Positions 36,576 to 45,982 of a stretch of 64,000 nucleotides of DNA are shown one piece after another; position 1 is the first letter of the stretch; every line of letters begins with the position of its first letter. Location: NCBI RefSeq assembly GCF_037975215.1, contig NZ_CP150239.1, positions 153,501 through 217,500 of the forward strand, in the 5' to 3' direction. A program made the translations under genes and the position numbers. Source of the DNA: Solibacillus sp. FSL R5-0449. GTDB lineage: Bacteria; Bacillota; Bacilli; Bacillales_A; Planococcaceae. The notes under the pieces are model-generated. The model ran no database searches, had not been told where the DNA came from, and saw only the letters and a list, made by a program, of their open reading frames with translations.

Positions 36576-37517
36576 ATGAGTATTGTTGTAGGAGGTATAT
36601 TAATTTGCCTCATCGTATTATGTATACGTCTGCACAATGAAAAGGCGAAGTTGCAACAAAAAATAAATTTATTTAAACCAATGATTGAAACGACTGAAGG
36701 CATCCGGGATATGTTATATTACTGTGAAGTTTACCCGAAACTAAAATATCTTTATTTAAGCCCAAGTATAGACAGTAATTTAGGGCCAAATTCGCTGGAA
36801 AAACATTTAAATAATCCGGATAAAATTTTTGATATTGTTCACCCTGATGACCACGATATTTTAAGGAAGAAACAATTGGGAACACTTAATTTCGATAAAC
36901 CGATAACAGTAAGGTTTAAAAACCATTTAGGAGAATACATTTGGTTTGAAGAATATGCTACACCTGTCTACAAAGATGGGAAAGTGATGGCAGTGCAAGG
37001 CGTGTACAGAAACGTACATAGTCAATATATTTTGCAGGAGCAGCTGGAATACAAATCGACTCATGATGGATTAACAGGTTTGTACAATAGAGAGTATTTC
37101 CAATTGAAAAAGAAAGAATTTAATGAAATTGCAATCCCTATATCTGTAATTGTCGCAGACTTAGATGACTTGAAAGAAATTAATGACGAATATGGCCATC
37201 AAATGGGAGACCGGTTAATTATTGCAGCAGCCGATTGCTTAAAAAAATTTGCAGACGAAGAAATGATTGTTGCAAGAGTTGGCGGAGATGAATTCATAGT
37301 TTTGATGCCGCATAAAGATAACTTTGAAGTTGAACAATATATAGAAAATGTATGCTCTAAAATGAGGGAATTTTCTAACACCTTACCATTCTCGCCTATC
37401 CACATTTCAATTGGATATGAATATTCACCTTCTTCATATGGCGTAATGAGACAACTGCTTAATAAAGCCGATCAGAAAATGTATAAAAATAAAAAGATGA
37501 AGAAGGTGTTGATCTGA
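36576..37517 (+). CDS. PAS-GGDEF diguanylate cyclase
   Basis: 313 residues: an N-terminal membrane helix (VVGGILICLIVLCIRL), a PAS-like domain (about 45-145, with IVHPDDHDIL and WFEEYATPVYKDGKVMAVQG), and a GGDEF domain with an intact RVGGDEFIVL active site and DLDDLKEINDEYGH. It should make cyclic di-GMP at the membrane. The product-inhibition RxxD site, normally a few residues before GGDEF, is absent. The ribosome site is weak, so the start is less certain. Confidence 0.87.
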   Translation: MSIVVGGILICLIVLCIRLHNEKAKLQQKINLFKPMIETTEGIRDMLYYCEVYPKLKYLYLSPSIDSNLGPNSLEKHLNNPDKIFDIVHPDDHDILRKKQLGTLNFDKPITVRFKNHLGEYIWFEEYATPVYKDGKVMAVQGVYRNVHSQYILQEQLEYKSTHDGLTGLYNREYFQLKKKEFNEIAIPISVIVADLDDLKEINDEYGHQMGDRLIIAAADCLKKFADEEMIVARVGGDEFIVLMPHKDNFEVEQYIENVCSKMREFSNTLPFSPIHISIGYEYSPSSYGVMRQLLNKADQKMYKNKKMKKVLI

Positions 37518-37616
37518 AACAGATAAACTTTATGGCTTACATATAATATATTTTTAAACTAACCTTGTGACGGGGTTAGTTTTTCTTTTTGCCCCAGACA
37601 CATGGTTATAATAGTT

Positions 37617-38228
37617 TTATTTGTTTTGTTTCCCCACAAACTTCAGTGAATAAATATGTGTTTGAGATAAAGCAATGACTTCTTCGATAAAATCTTCTTT
37701 GGATTCTTTGAAATTGCTGTTAATCCAATTTTGTATAAGCCCGTAAAATCCATAAGCCGTATATCTTTTAAAGTAATCCATGTTTACTGGGATATTATTG
37801 AGTGTTTGAAATATGAACTGTTCCCCGTAAATTTTTAATATTGTTTGAGGAAATCTTATGTGGAAGCCTGCTAATGTATCGTCGTATTTAATGAGTTCAA
37901 AAAAATTCCGGTTATCATATATGTAAGAAATAATATTAAAAGATGGGGCACTTAATTTTGTCGTATATATTTTTTGACCAGGAGTGTACGGTTTTCCGGC
38001 CGATTCTTCTAAACCAGCAAGCATTGTTTCAAGCAATTCTTCTGCCAGTTGGATTTTATCCTGGTAATGCACATAAAACGTACTGCGATTGTATGATGCT
38101 TGATCGACAATATCTTTTACGGTAATGGCATGGTAACCCTTCTTTTTAATAAGCTCAATTAAAGCTAATTTAAAATGTTCTTTTGTTCGATTTTTTCGCT
38201 TGGATGTATCAATTTGGTTATTTTCCAT
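37617..38228 (-). CDS. TetR-family transcriptional regulator
   Basis: A 203-residue protein with an N-terminal helix-turn-helix (TVKDIVDQASYNRSTFYVHY) and a C-terminal ligand domain of the Firmicutes type (FELIKYDDT..., YGFYGLIQNWINS). GGAGG lies 6-7 nt before the ATG at 38228. It is divergent from the SDR gene at 38429, and a perfect 7+7 palindrome sits between them, so it probably represses itself and the SDR gene. Confidence 0.85.
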   Translation of the reverse strand: MENNQIDTSKRKNRTKEHFKLALIELIKKKGYHAITVKDIVDQASYNRSTFYVHYQDKIQLAEELLETMLAGLEESAGKPYTPGQKIYTTKLSAPSFNIISYIYDNRNFFELIKYDDTLAGFHIRFPQTILKIYGEQFIFQTLNNIPVNMDYFKRYTAYGFYGLIQNWINSNFKESKEDFIEEVIALSQTHIYSLKFVGKQNK

Positions 38229-38258
38229 CGTTACTCCTCCATCTGAAAAAGACAAAAT

Positions 38259-38278
38259 ATTAGTAAGTGTCTACTAAT
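38259..38278. promoter_or_regulatory. Candidate TetR operator
   Basis: ATTAGTA and TACTAAT form perfect inverted arms separated by 6 bp, 31 bp before the tetR start in the divergent intergenic region. Confidence 0.5.
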
Positions 38279-38428
38279 TATACATTTTACAATATTTTAA
38301 TGATTGTTGAACTTATAGAAGTTGTTAAAATTAAATTGTAGAACAATGACACTTATTTCTGTTATTTTGTTTAATTTAACTTAAATATGTGCATTTTTAA
38401 TAAAGCGATATACTAGGAGGAATAAAAG

Positions 38429-39166
38429 ATGGGTAAATTACAAGGTAAAGTAGCAGTCATCACAGGTGGGGCATCAGGTATTGGTGCAGCTACAGCAAAA
38501 TTATTTGTCTCTGAAGGTGCTAAAGTCGTATTAGTTGATTTAAACGAAGAAAAAGGTAAAGCTTTCGAAGCGGAATTGAAAGCGCTTAACGCGGACGCAT
38601 TATTTGTTAAAGCAAATATTACAAGTGAAGAAGAAGTAGCAAATATATTCAAACAGACAATTGAAGCATTTGGCAAAGTAGACATAGTATTTAACAATGC
38701 AGGCATTGGTCGCGTTTTCCCTTCACATGAACTGGAATATTCGGAGTGGCGCAACACAGTCAATGTTGACTTAGATGGTGTTTTCCTAGTAGCCCGTGAA
38801 GCAATTCGTGAAATGTTGAAATCTGGCGGAGGTTCAATTATCAATACCGCTTCTATGTACGGATGGGTTGGTTCACCTGGTTCGGCAGCATACAATGCGG
38901 CAAAAGGTGGCGTAATTAACTTAACGCGCTCACTTGCACTTGAATATGCAGAGCAGAATATTCGTGTGAACTCATTATGCCCAGGCTTCATTGACACACC
39001 GATTATTCCGGAAGAAAGCAAACAGGCATTAGCTTCAATGACACCGATGAAACGCCTTGGACAAGCTGAAGAAATGGCAAAAGCAGTATTATTTATGGCA
39101 AGTGACGATTCTTCATTCATGACCGGCAACAGCTTAACGGTTGATGGTGGATATACAGCTCAATAA
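38429..39166 (+). CDS. SDR-family oxidoreductase (probable target of the divergent TetR)
   Basis: A 245-residue classical SDR: TGGASGIGAA cofactor motif, NNAGIGR, catalytic serine in NTASMYG, YNAAK, and ending SLTVDGGYTAQ. LVDLNEE after the second strand favours NAD. AGGAGG precedes the ATG. The divergent TetR gene and shared palindrome suggest inducible expression. The substrate is unknown. Confidence 0.87.
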   Translation: MGKLQGKVAVITGGASGIGAATAKLFVSEGAKVVLVDLNEEKGKAFEAELKALNADALFVKANITSEEEVANIFKQTIEAFGKVDIVFNNAGIGRVFPSHELEYSEWRNTVNVDLDGVFLVAREAIREMLKSGGGSIINTASMYGWVGSPGSAAYNAAKGGVINLTRSLALEYAEQNIRVNSLCPGFIDTPIIPEESKQALASMTPMKRLGQAEEMAKAVLFMASDDSSFMTGNSLTVDGGYTAQ

Positions 39167-39177
39167 TTTCTGATTCA

Positions 39178-39209
39178 AAGCGCACTTTCATTTTGGAAGT
39201 GCGCTTTTT
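39178..39209 (+). terminator. Terminator after the SDR gene
   Basis: AAGCGCACTTTC pairs with GGAAGTGCGCTT and a TTTTT tail follows. Confidence 0.85.
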
Positions 39210-39365
39210 ATGTGTGTGCTGTTTTTATTAGAACAGTTGAGTGGGATATTAGAACAATTTCATTTATATTAGAAAGTCTCGTCCGCTTCAATTCCTGCTA
39301 ACCGTAACTAAATATTTCTGTTAGAATAAATTTACAGTAAATTCTAACAATTTAGGGGGCTTAGT

Positions 39366-40760
39366 ATGGAGGAGATTCAAGAGAAGAACTTAAATGGCGA
39401 TGCAATTACGAAATTGGACGAAATAGTGGAAACAATTTTAGGGGGAGATAAGGCCACTTTTACGCTGCGTGACCGGACTTCTGGGGAGATTCTTTATACA
39501 TACCGAGGGGATCGTTTAATGCGTCCTGCGTCCAATATGAAAATTCTTACAGGGGCAGCTGCAATTTCGGAGCTTGGACTGGACTACCGATTTAAAACAG
39601 AAATTTTTATCGACGGAAATGTTGAGGACCATACGTTAAACGGGGATATTTACGTGAAGGGTTACGGTGATCCGACAATAAATGAAGCAACACTTAAGCA
39701 TTTTGCGGAAGTTTTAAGGGAAAAAGGCATCCATCAGGTGAAGGGTAAGCTAATCGGGGATGATACATATTTCTCGGGTGATACATTGCCACCGGGTGTT
39801 GATGATGAAGGGGAAACCCATTATTACGGGGCCCGTATTTCGCCCATTACGATGTCACCGAATGAAGATTTTGATGCGAGCACAATTATTGTGGAAGCAA
39901 CTGCAGGGAATGTCGGAGAAAAGCCGAGTTTTAACGTCATCCCGCATTTAAGTGGTATGCAACTTTCTAATGAAGCAAAATCAGTAGACAAAAGTGCTGA
40001 AAACACATTGGAAATCTACCGCATTAATAATACAAGTCAAATTATGATTACAGGTGAAATACCGGAAGGAGAAACGGCGAAAGTTTGGGTGTCCCACCAG
40101 GACCCTACGAAAAACACGCTGCTGTTTTTCAAAGAACTATGCAAAGATGCAGGCATCCGTTTTGAACAGGAAGAAAGCATTGATAGCGGCATAACGCCAA
40201 ACCATGCAAAACTAATACACACGCATAAGTCTCGCTCAATCGCGGAGATGTTTTCAATTTTTATGAAATTAAGCAATAATAGCATCGCCGATATTTTTCT
40301 GAAAACGATGGGGAAACAAAAGCATGGAGTAGGCGATTACGAGCATGGCCTAAAAGTAATGCGCGCTTATTTGGAAAAGCAGCAAATTGATTTTGCGACG
40401 TGGCAATTTGCTGATGGTTCGGGCTTATCACATCATAACCGTCTGCACTCAAATGGTATATCCGAGCTGTTGTATGTGCTGCAAAAAGAACCGTATTTCC
40501 AGAACTTTTACGAATCACTTCCAGTTGGAGGGAATATAAACAGACTAGTTGGCGGAACATTAAAAGACCGCTTTTTAGAGCCGGAACTGCAACAGCGAAT
40601 ATTCGCTAAAACAGGCTATATTCATGAAGTGAATACATTATCAGGCTATGTAACAGGAAAAAGCGGGAGAGACTACATTTTCTCGATTATGCTTGAAGGA
40701 AGGGAAGAGGGGATTCCGTTTTTGGATGAAGGGTTGAAGGCGATTATTGAGGTAGTATAA
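39366..40760 (+). CDS. S13-family D-alanyl-D-alanine carboxypeptidase (PBP4/DacC-like) without signal peptide
   Basis: A 464-residue penicillin-binding protein with the three active-site motifs: S56-x-x-K59 (SNMK), SNN at 303-305 and KTG at 415-417. The domain inserted between the first two motifs, with YVKGYGDPTINEATL and GDDTYF, is typical of DacB/DacC/PBP4. It should trim pentapeptides or cleave cross-links outside the cell. The N-terminus (MEEIQEKNLNGDAITKL) has no hydrophobic export signal, and the supported ATG has GGGGG at good spacing. So either export is atypical, the enzyme acts in the cytosol, or the annotated start misses a signal lost by mutation. Confidence 0.85.
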   Translation: MEEIQEKNLNGDAITKLDEIVETILGGDKATFTLRDRTSGEILYTYRGDRLMRPASNMKILTGAAAISELGLDYRFKTEIFIDGNVEDHTLNGDIYVKGYGDPTINEATLKHFAEVLREKGIHQVKGKLIGDDTYFSGDTLPPGVDDEGETHYYGARISPITMSPNEDFDASTIIVEATAGNVGEKPSFNVIPHLSGMQLSNEAKSVDKSAENTLEIYRINNTSQIMITGEIPEGETAKVWVSHQDPTKNTLLFFKELCKDAGIRFEQEESIDSGITPNHAKLIHTHKSRSIAEMFSIFMKLSNNSIADIFLKTMGKQKHGVGDYEHGLKVMRAYLEKQQIDFATWQFADGSGLSHHNRLHSNGISELLYVLQKEPYFQNFYESLPVGGNINRLVGGTLKDRFLEPELQQRIFAKTGYIHEVNTLSGYVTGKSGRDYIFSIMLEGREEGIPFLDEGLKAIIEVV

Positions 40761-40767
40761 AAAACAA

Positions 40768-40813
40768 AACAGTCTCAATTATTAGCTGTTGTCTAATAGT
40801 TGGAGACTGTTTA
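40768..40813. terminator. Bidirectional terminator
   Basis: AACAGTCTC pairs with GAGACTGTT, with an inner stem, between convergent genes ending at 40760 and 40822. Confidence 0.75.
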
Positions 40814-40821
40814 TTAAGGCA

Positions 40822-41406
40822 TTAAATATACTGATAAAATAATCCGTCACGAGTGTCAAACCAAATTAGTTTCCCGTGTTTTTTACGAGGAATCGTTGCC
40901 TGCAAAGCCCATTCAGGGAACTGCTTATACAATTGAACCTGATCACCTGTTGCCAGTGCGATAAATGATACGTAATGGTCTTTCGTCATTGGGTGGTCTG
41001 CAGAAATGGACCATTGCATATCGATTTCTTCTACACTTAGTTTTTGTTCGTCCGTTGCTTTTACAGCAGTTAATGGCTCTAATTTCCGTCCGCAGCACGA
41101 AACTGTAAAATTTCCTGTTGCTAAACCGATATTCGAACAGCTTGGACATACATAATAGCTTGAATTTTTCATATTACCTCCTACGAAATCGTTTTGATTT
41201 ATTTCACCTGTCAGTAAATTTTCTATTGGAATATCGAAGAGGGCAGCGAGCTGAGGGAGAAGTGTAATGTCAGGACATCCGATCCCTCTTTCCCATTTTG
41301 AAATGGTGCGGTCTGATAAAAACAGTGCATCTGCTACTTGTTTTTGTGTCATCCCTTTTCCCTTACGCAATGTATAAATTAATTGGCCAATTTTTTCATT
41401 ATCCAT
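40822..41406 (-). CDS. XRE regulator with zinc-ribbon and desulfoferrodoxin-like C-terminus
   Basis: 194 residues. Positions 1-65 form a Cro/CI helix-turn-helix (KQVADALFLSDRTISKWERG). Around 85-105 lies a zinc-ribbon-like pair (CPSC...CCGRKL). The rest resembles a desulfoferrodoxin metal-binding fold (HPMTKDHYVSFIAL and a C-terminal beta segment). Such fusions are seen in Bacillaceae regulators; the effector could be a metal or redox signal. AGGAGG is 7 nt before the ATG at 41406. Divergent from the GNAT gene. Confidence 0.78.
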   Translation of the reverse strand: MDNEKIGQLIYTLRKGKGMTQKQVADALFLSDRTISKWERGIGCPDITLLPQLAALFDIPIENLLTGEINQNDFVGGNMKNSSYYVCPSCSNIGLATGNFTVSCCGRKLEPLTAVKATDEQKLSVEEIDMQWSISADHPMTKDHYVSFIALATGDQVQLYKQFPEWALQATIPRKKHGKLIWFDTRDGLFYQYI

Positions 41407-41597
41407 TCGTTTCCCTCCTACTGTATTTAGCATAAAAGGATTGAAGTCGATTCGCAACAAACGGAACGTAGAGTTGGAATATGTTAAATGGTATTTTGAT
41501 ACGCTGCTTCCAAATATAATTACAACCGGGAGGCTCCAAAAGGAATTTCTCCTTTTGGTATAGTAATGAGAGAAACAATATAAAGGGGCTTGAACAA

Positions 41598-42104
41598 ATG
41601 AAAATTAGAGAAATGAAGCAAGAGGAAATTCAGGCAGTGCGTGTATTGCGTGTAAAAGGATATGGGGAATACGAACAGCACGTTTCACCAGAACACTGGG
41701 GTGTATTAAAAACCAGTCTGCTTTCGGATAACGACATTAAAAATAATGCCCAGATTTTCGTGGCCGAAACCGATGGAGCTATTGTCGGCAGCATCGTATT
41801 ATTTCCTGCATCCACTCAAGCCTATGACTGGACGGATGATGTGCAGGAATTTCCAGAGATTCGCATGCTTTCTGTAGATCCTGATATTAGGGGGAAAGGC
41901 ATCGGTCGGGCGTTAGTTGTTCATTGCCTAGAATTAGCGAAAGCAACAGGTTCCGAACAGATTGGACTCCATACAGCTTCATTCATGACAAAAGCATCTG
42001 CTCTTTATGAAAGTATGGGCTTCCAACGTGTTCCAGAACGCGACTTGGAACCATTGAATGACGGAATCATTGTGAAAGGCTATCAGCTCAACCTTCTTAG
42101 CTAA
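41598..42104 (+). CDS. GNAT-family N-acetyltransferase
   Basis: A 168-residue GNAT protein. The acetyl-CoA motif is clear (MLSVDPDIRGKGIGRALVVHCLELA), followed by LHTASFMTKASALYESMGFQRVPE. AAGGGG precedes the ATG. It is divergent from the XRE regulator, with a 9-bp perfect inverted repeat (41536-41558) in the shared interval, so the regulator may control it. Substrate unknown. Confidence 0.82.
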   Translation: MKIREMKQEEIQAVRVLRVKGYGEYEQHVSPEHWGVLKTSLLSDNDIKNNAQIFVAETDGAIVGSIVLFPASTQAYDWTDDVQEFPEIRMLSVDPDIRGKGIGRALVVHCLELAKATGSEQIGLHTASFMTKASALYESMGFQRVPERDLEPLNDGIIVKGYQLNLLS

Positions 42105-42237
42105 TTGATTCAGTGGTGCGAATGGATTTTCCAATTCAATCTACATCAATTAGTGCCTCGTATGGGTATGTTAACCGCCAAGGGAAAAAATATAAATTCC
42201 AAGTAGAGGTTTTCGTCACTCCCTCCATATAAAAGCA

Positions 42238-42283
42238 AAAAAACATCCACTTTTCTCCCCCCAGAGGAAAATGGATGTTTTTC
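42238..42283. terminator. Terminator downstream of the ABC-transporter operon and the GNAT gene
   Basis: AAAAACATCCA and TTTTCTC pair with GAGGAAAATGGATGTTTTT. T runs occur on both strands. Confidence 0.8.
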
Positions 42284-42315
42284 AATTTGCCCCGGAGACT
42301 TCTTCAACTCACTAA

Positions 42316-43110
42316 TCACTGCTTTTCCAATACCTTTCGTTCAATCAGTTCAACGCCTTTATACATAATCGTTGCCAATACAATAATGATGAGAAGCGCC
42401 AAGAATACTAACGTAAAGTTAAACACTTGGAACCCGGAAATAATAAGATAACCAAGGCCGCTTGATGATACTAAAAACTCTCCGACAATAACCCCAACCC
42501 ATGACAAGCCGACATTCACCTTTAAAGTAGAGATAATCGTCGGGGTAGAGGCAGGAAGAATAACATGCCGGAATGTTTCATATTTGGATGCCCGGAAAAG
42601 CTGCATTACCTTAATATAGTTTTCGTTTACTTGCTGAAAAGCTGAAAAAATAACGATGGTCGAAATAATAACTGAAATGAGCACACCCATTACTAGAACT
42701 GCAAGCATATTCGGTCCGAAAACAACGAGAATCATCGGTCCGATCGCTACTTTAGGCATTGCATTTAATACGACAAGATAGGGGTCCATTACATTGGCAA
42801 ATGTTTTGGAAGACCATAAGGAAATCGCAAGCAATGTCCCAAGAAGAGTCCCTAATATAAAGCCAACAACGGTTTCGAACAATGTAATCGCAATATGCGG
42901 GAATAAGGTGCCGTCCGTTATTTTTGTGATAAAAAGGCTCCCAACCGCACGTGGACTACTGAAAATGAGCGGATCCAGTATGCGGAAATGTGTCGTAATT
43001 TCCCAAAATAGAAGAAGACCGACAAGGAGCAGTAATTGGAAAGAGAAAATTTTGCGTTTTTCACGTCGCCGTTTCTCATTATATTGCTGCTGCAGCTGTT
43101 CAATATTCAT
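42316..43110 (-). CDS. ABC transporter permease (SsuC/TauC/ThiX type)
   Basis: A 264-residue inner-membrane subunit with six hydrophobic segments and the cytoplasmic-loop EAA-type motif ([22 protein letters not shown]). It belongs to the permease family shared by alkanesulfonate, taurine, nitrate and pyrimidine-precursor importers. The ATG at 43110 follows AAGGAGC and overlaps the ATPase gene by 11 nt. Its partner binding protein is split by the mobile element, so the transporter is presumably inactive in this configuration. Confidence 0.88.
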   Translation of the reverse strand: MNIEQLQQQYNEKRRREKRKIFSFQLLLLVGLLLFWEITTHFRILDPLIFSSPRAVGSLFITKITDGTLFPHIAITLFETVVGFILGTLLGTLLAISLWSSKTFANVMDPYLVVLNAMPKVAIGPMILVVFGPNMLAVLVMGVLISVIISTIVIFSAFQQVNENYIKVMQLFRASKYETFRHVILPASTPTIISTLKVNVGLSWVGVIVGEFLVSSSGLGYLIISGFQVFNFTLVFLALLIIIVLATIMYKGVELIERKVLEKQ

Positions 43111-43846
43111 CCGAATCAAGCTCCTTCCATATTTCCTGGAATAGTACTTGGAAAGCAGGGGCATTTCTTGCTTCGAATGGTGTCAGTTCACGAACTTCCT
43201 GTGGAATGATGAAGCTTTTCACGATAGTCCCCGGACGAGGGCTAAAGATAAATACTTTATCACTCATCGCAATGGCTTCGCTAATATCATGCGTTACCAA
43301 AATAGTCGTCGTTGAAAATTGCTTTAATGTATCCGATACAAAGTTTTCAAGTGATAGTTTGGACCGGAAATCGAGCGCAGAAAACGGTTCATCAAGTAAA
43401 AGTAATGTTGGTTTCACTGCAAGTGTACGGGCAAGCGCAATACGTTGGCGCATCCCCCCTGAAAGCTGCTGCGGGTAAAGCTTTTTTGTATGGGCCAATT
43501 CGAATTGTTCGAGCAATTCATCAACAATTGCGCGATCTTCTTCTTTTTTTAACAGTTTCAATCCGAGTGCGACATTGTCTTCGATTGTTTTCCATGGAAA
43601 CAAAAAGTCCTGCTGAAGCATATAGCCGATTTCAACATCCGATTCGGCAAAATCAATCGAACCGGTTGTTGGTTTCAATAAGCCTGCCAGTAAAGAGAGC
43701 AGTGTGGATTTCCCACAGCCGCTCGGACCTAAAAAGGAGACAAATTCTCCTGAATTAACTGTAAAATTTACATCTTCAAGAGCTGTTGCCACTTGCTGTT
43801 CTTTAAAGAAATGATGGGTAACATTTTTTACTTCCAAATAAGTCAT
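43100..43846 (-). CDS. ABC transporter ATP-binding protein (SsuB/TauB/ThiZ type)
   Basis: A 248-residue ATPase with Walker [11 protein letters not shown]-loop [10 protein letters not shown], signature [14 protein letters not shown], Walker [13 protein letters not shown] and the switch histidine in LVTHDISEA. It energises uptake with the permease that follows. Its ATG immediately adjoins the stop codon of the binding-protein gene, showing the original operon order: binding protein, ATPase, permease. Confidence 0.9.
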   Translation of the reverse strand: MTYLEVKNVTHHFFKEQQVATALEDVNFTVNSGEFVSFLGPSGCGKSTLLSLLAGLLKPTTGSIDFAESDVEIGYMLQQDFLFPWKTIEDNVALGLKLLKKEEDRAIVDELLEQFELAHTKKLYPQQLSGGMRQRIALARTLAVKPTLLLLDEPFSALDFRSKLSLENFVSDTLKQFSTTTILVTHDISEAIAMSDKVFIFSPRPGTIVKSFIIPQEVRELTPFEARNAPAFQVLFQEIWKELDSDEY

Positions 43847-44305
43847 TTACTTCACAACCGCATCTGCAAATGACCGGTTTACTAAATCTTTGTAAGCTGG
43901 CTCAAATTCCAGGACGCCTGCTTCGGTCATTACATCAAGTAGATTTTGGAATTCATCTTCATCGATAATCGGATCTTTTGCAAAAGACTCCTGATCACGG
44001 TAACGCGTCACAACCTGCTCAATAATCTTCTGGTCTGTATCTTCAAAGTAAGGAGCAATCGCTTTTGCCACGTCAGCGCTTGATGCTTCGTAAACCCACT
44101 TTTGTGCTTTATAAAGAGCCTTCGTAAAGCTATCCATCATTTCTTTTTCAGAGAATGTACTTTCCTTTGCCATAAATACCGTATATGGAATGGCACCAAG
44201 CTCTTCGCCGAATGAAGCGACGATTTTTCCGATGCCTTGCTGTTCAAAAATACTTGCAGTCGGTTCGAAAAGTTGTACATAATCACCTGTCCCGGAAGCA
44301 AAGGC
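43847..44305 (-). pseudogene. 3' part of the split ABC substrate-binding protein gene
   Basis: This minus-strand segment encodes the C-terminal ~150 residues of an NMT1/SsuA-like periplasmic-type binding protein, in frame from the attL core: AFASGTGDYVQLFEPTASIFE, then the block starting MAKESTFSEKEMMDSF, to the stop at 43847. The internal ATG at 44173 is not the natural start. Joined to 60773-61302 it gives an uninterrupted frame of 325 codons plus stop. It lies directly upstream of the ATPase gene. Separation from its promoter and lipoprotein signal should abolish function while the element is integrated. Confidence 0.92.
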
Positions 44306-44329
44306 TATCAGTTACAAAAAACACCACTA
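44295..44329. other. attL
   Basis: Core GAAGCAAAGGC preceded by chromosomal CCCG and followed by the element arm TACAAAAAACACCACTA. The arm also forms the 3' end of the small decayed gene at 44308. Confidence 0.88.
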
Positions 44330-44682
44330 TTAAAGTACAATATATCTTCAAACATATAGGGGGATTCTTTTTCTATCCGATCGTGATATTTTAAATTTGC
44401 ATTAAGATAATCTTCGAAGCAATAATATTGATTTAAAGGATCTCTATGCTCCTCCCACTCTTTGACTGGCTGAAATACCTGGCAATATCCTTTTTCCCAA
44501 GTCCCTAACATACAGGTAAATGCAGCGATTAAATATTTTCTAGTGTCAAAATCTGGGTCTCCAAAATATTTAAAATATTCTTCTTGATACCGACCTTAAT
44601 GACCGCTAGCATGAAAATGCCCTATTGCAAAACCTTTCAAGCCACGTTTTGCTTGTTCAATAATATTAATCGCCATACTCAT
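44308..44682 (-). pseudogene. Small element gene interrupted by one in-frame stop
   Basis: From the ATG at 44682 (GGGGG ribosome site) the frame reads MSMAINIIEQAKRGLKGFA, then ASGH and a TAA at 44596-44598. It continues in the same frame for another 96 codons (GRYQEEYFKYFGDPDF onward) to a TGA at 44308. One nonsense change thus splits a 124-residue protein. No family recognised. The last codons (NSGVFCN) are encoded by the attL arm, so the gene abuts the recombination site. Confidence 0.65.
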
Positions 44683-45092
44683 TCCCCCCATTTATCCCCA
44701 AAGGATATTGACGAATTTTCCGTATTATTTGTTTAGAAAAATCAAAACATTTCTGTTCAATTAAATAAGAGGTGTTGGTTACCAAAGTGATGTTTGGGAA
44801 TATTGTTGTTCATAAATTTATGAACCCGTTACTTTTATATTTAAATTATTTAATTTAAATATAATCGATAAGTCCCGATTACATCACAAGGAAAAATGAT
44901 TCGATTCTTGAGAAATAATGGGCCTTTTTTCTATTTTAGATTGATAATTACCATAAAGTCATTGACAATATCTGTTTTTTAAAATAAGCTGTAAAAACAG
45001 TTAATTACATATTTATTAAAATTATCGTAAAAATAGTAAAATTTAGTAAATTATATTGTTCTTAACTCAAAAATTAGAATAGGGGTAATGTT
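44683..45092. other. Gene-free AT-rich interval with a possible promoter
   Basis: No ORF supported. TTGACA at 44962-44967 is followed after 17 bp by TAAGCT, a candidate promoter for the secreted-protein operon, about 100 bp before its ATG. The long AT-rich leader has no clear terminator. Confidence 0.35.
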
Positions 45093-45968
45093 ATGAAGAA
45101 AATTATAGCTATTGCTGTATCAGCACTTTTGCTAACTAGTTCAATTTTTTTACCAGAAGGTGTAAATGCGGAAGAAAGCAAGGAAAGTTTGGAGAATGTG
45201 TCAAGAATTACAGTCGTAAATGAGCTTGAATACATTAAAGATTTACAAGACCTATCAGATAGTGAACTATTAGAAAAAGGTGCAAGTAAAAGTGAAATAA
45301 AACAATTAAGAGAATTCAATCTCGAAAGTATGCTAAGTGAAAGAGTTAAAAGTTTGCAAAATAATAGTACAAATGAATTAATGTCCCAGGGTTATTCTCT
45401 TAAACAAATAGAGAGTATTCAAAATTTTTCAGGTTCTGATACTCAAGTATTATCTTTACTAGCAAATCTTTCAGGTACACTTTCAATTGCTAGTCAAGGT
45501 AGTACATCAACATATTCTTTTGTTAAAGGAGCATATATCTTTAATTGGTCAAAAGCACCGCTTGTTTTAATTAAAGATCTTATTGCGATTACATGGTCGG
45601 AAGGCTTCTACTTAAATACAGATAGTGGATATACAAAAATGACGTACGATTATTACAATATTGGTAAAGAAACTTTAAATAAAACTAATACAGCTACAGT
45701 TAAACCTCATCTAAATGTAGGTGTATCAACATCATTTGGGATGGGGTACCGTGACCAAGAAGAAGTTGGTATTTATACTAAAAAGGGAAGATTTAATTTC
45801 CATATCGATAAAAAAGCCAAAGTTAAAGAAATGGCAATCCAATCTGAGTATGGACATACTACAGTTGCTGTAGGTTCACCTTCTGTATCGATTCCAGCAG
45901 GTCTATCAGTGAGCTTCTCTTATCAAGTAAGTGAAGACGATTTCGATTATAAAAAAATAACATTCTAA
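45093..45968 (+). CDS. Secreted protein of unknown function
   Basis: A 291-residue protein with a classical signal peptide (MKKIIAIAVSALLLTSSIFL, cleavage near GVNA). A charged helical region (about 30-120) contains two related degenerate repeats, DSELLEKGASKSEIKQLREF and TNELMSQGYSLKQIESIQNF. A beta-rich C-terminal domain (TWSEGFYLNTDSGYTKMTY, then SVSIPAGLSVSFSYQVSE) follows. I do not recognise an enzyme motif. TAGGGG precedes the ATG. First gene of a three-gene unit on the element, probably a surface or secreted accessory function. Confidence 0.7.
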   Translation: MKKIIAIAVSALLLTSSIFLPEGVNAEESKESLENVSRITVVNELEYIKDLQDLSDSELLEKGASKSEIKQLREFNLESMLSERVKSLQNNSTNELMSQGYSLKQIESIQNFSGSDTQVLSLLANLSGTLSIASQGSTSTYSFVKGAYIFNWSKAPLVLIKDLIAITWSEGFYLNTDSGYTKMTYDYYNIGKETLNKTNTATVKPHLNVGVSTSFGMGYRDQEEVGIYTKKGRFNFHIDKKAKVKEMAIQSEYGHTTVAVGSPSVSIPAGLSVSFSYQVSEDDFDYKKITF

Positions 45969-45982
45969 GGCGGTTATAATAA

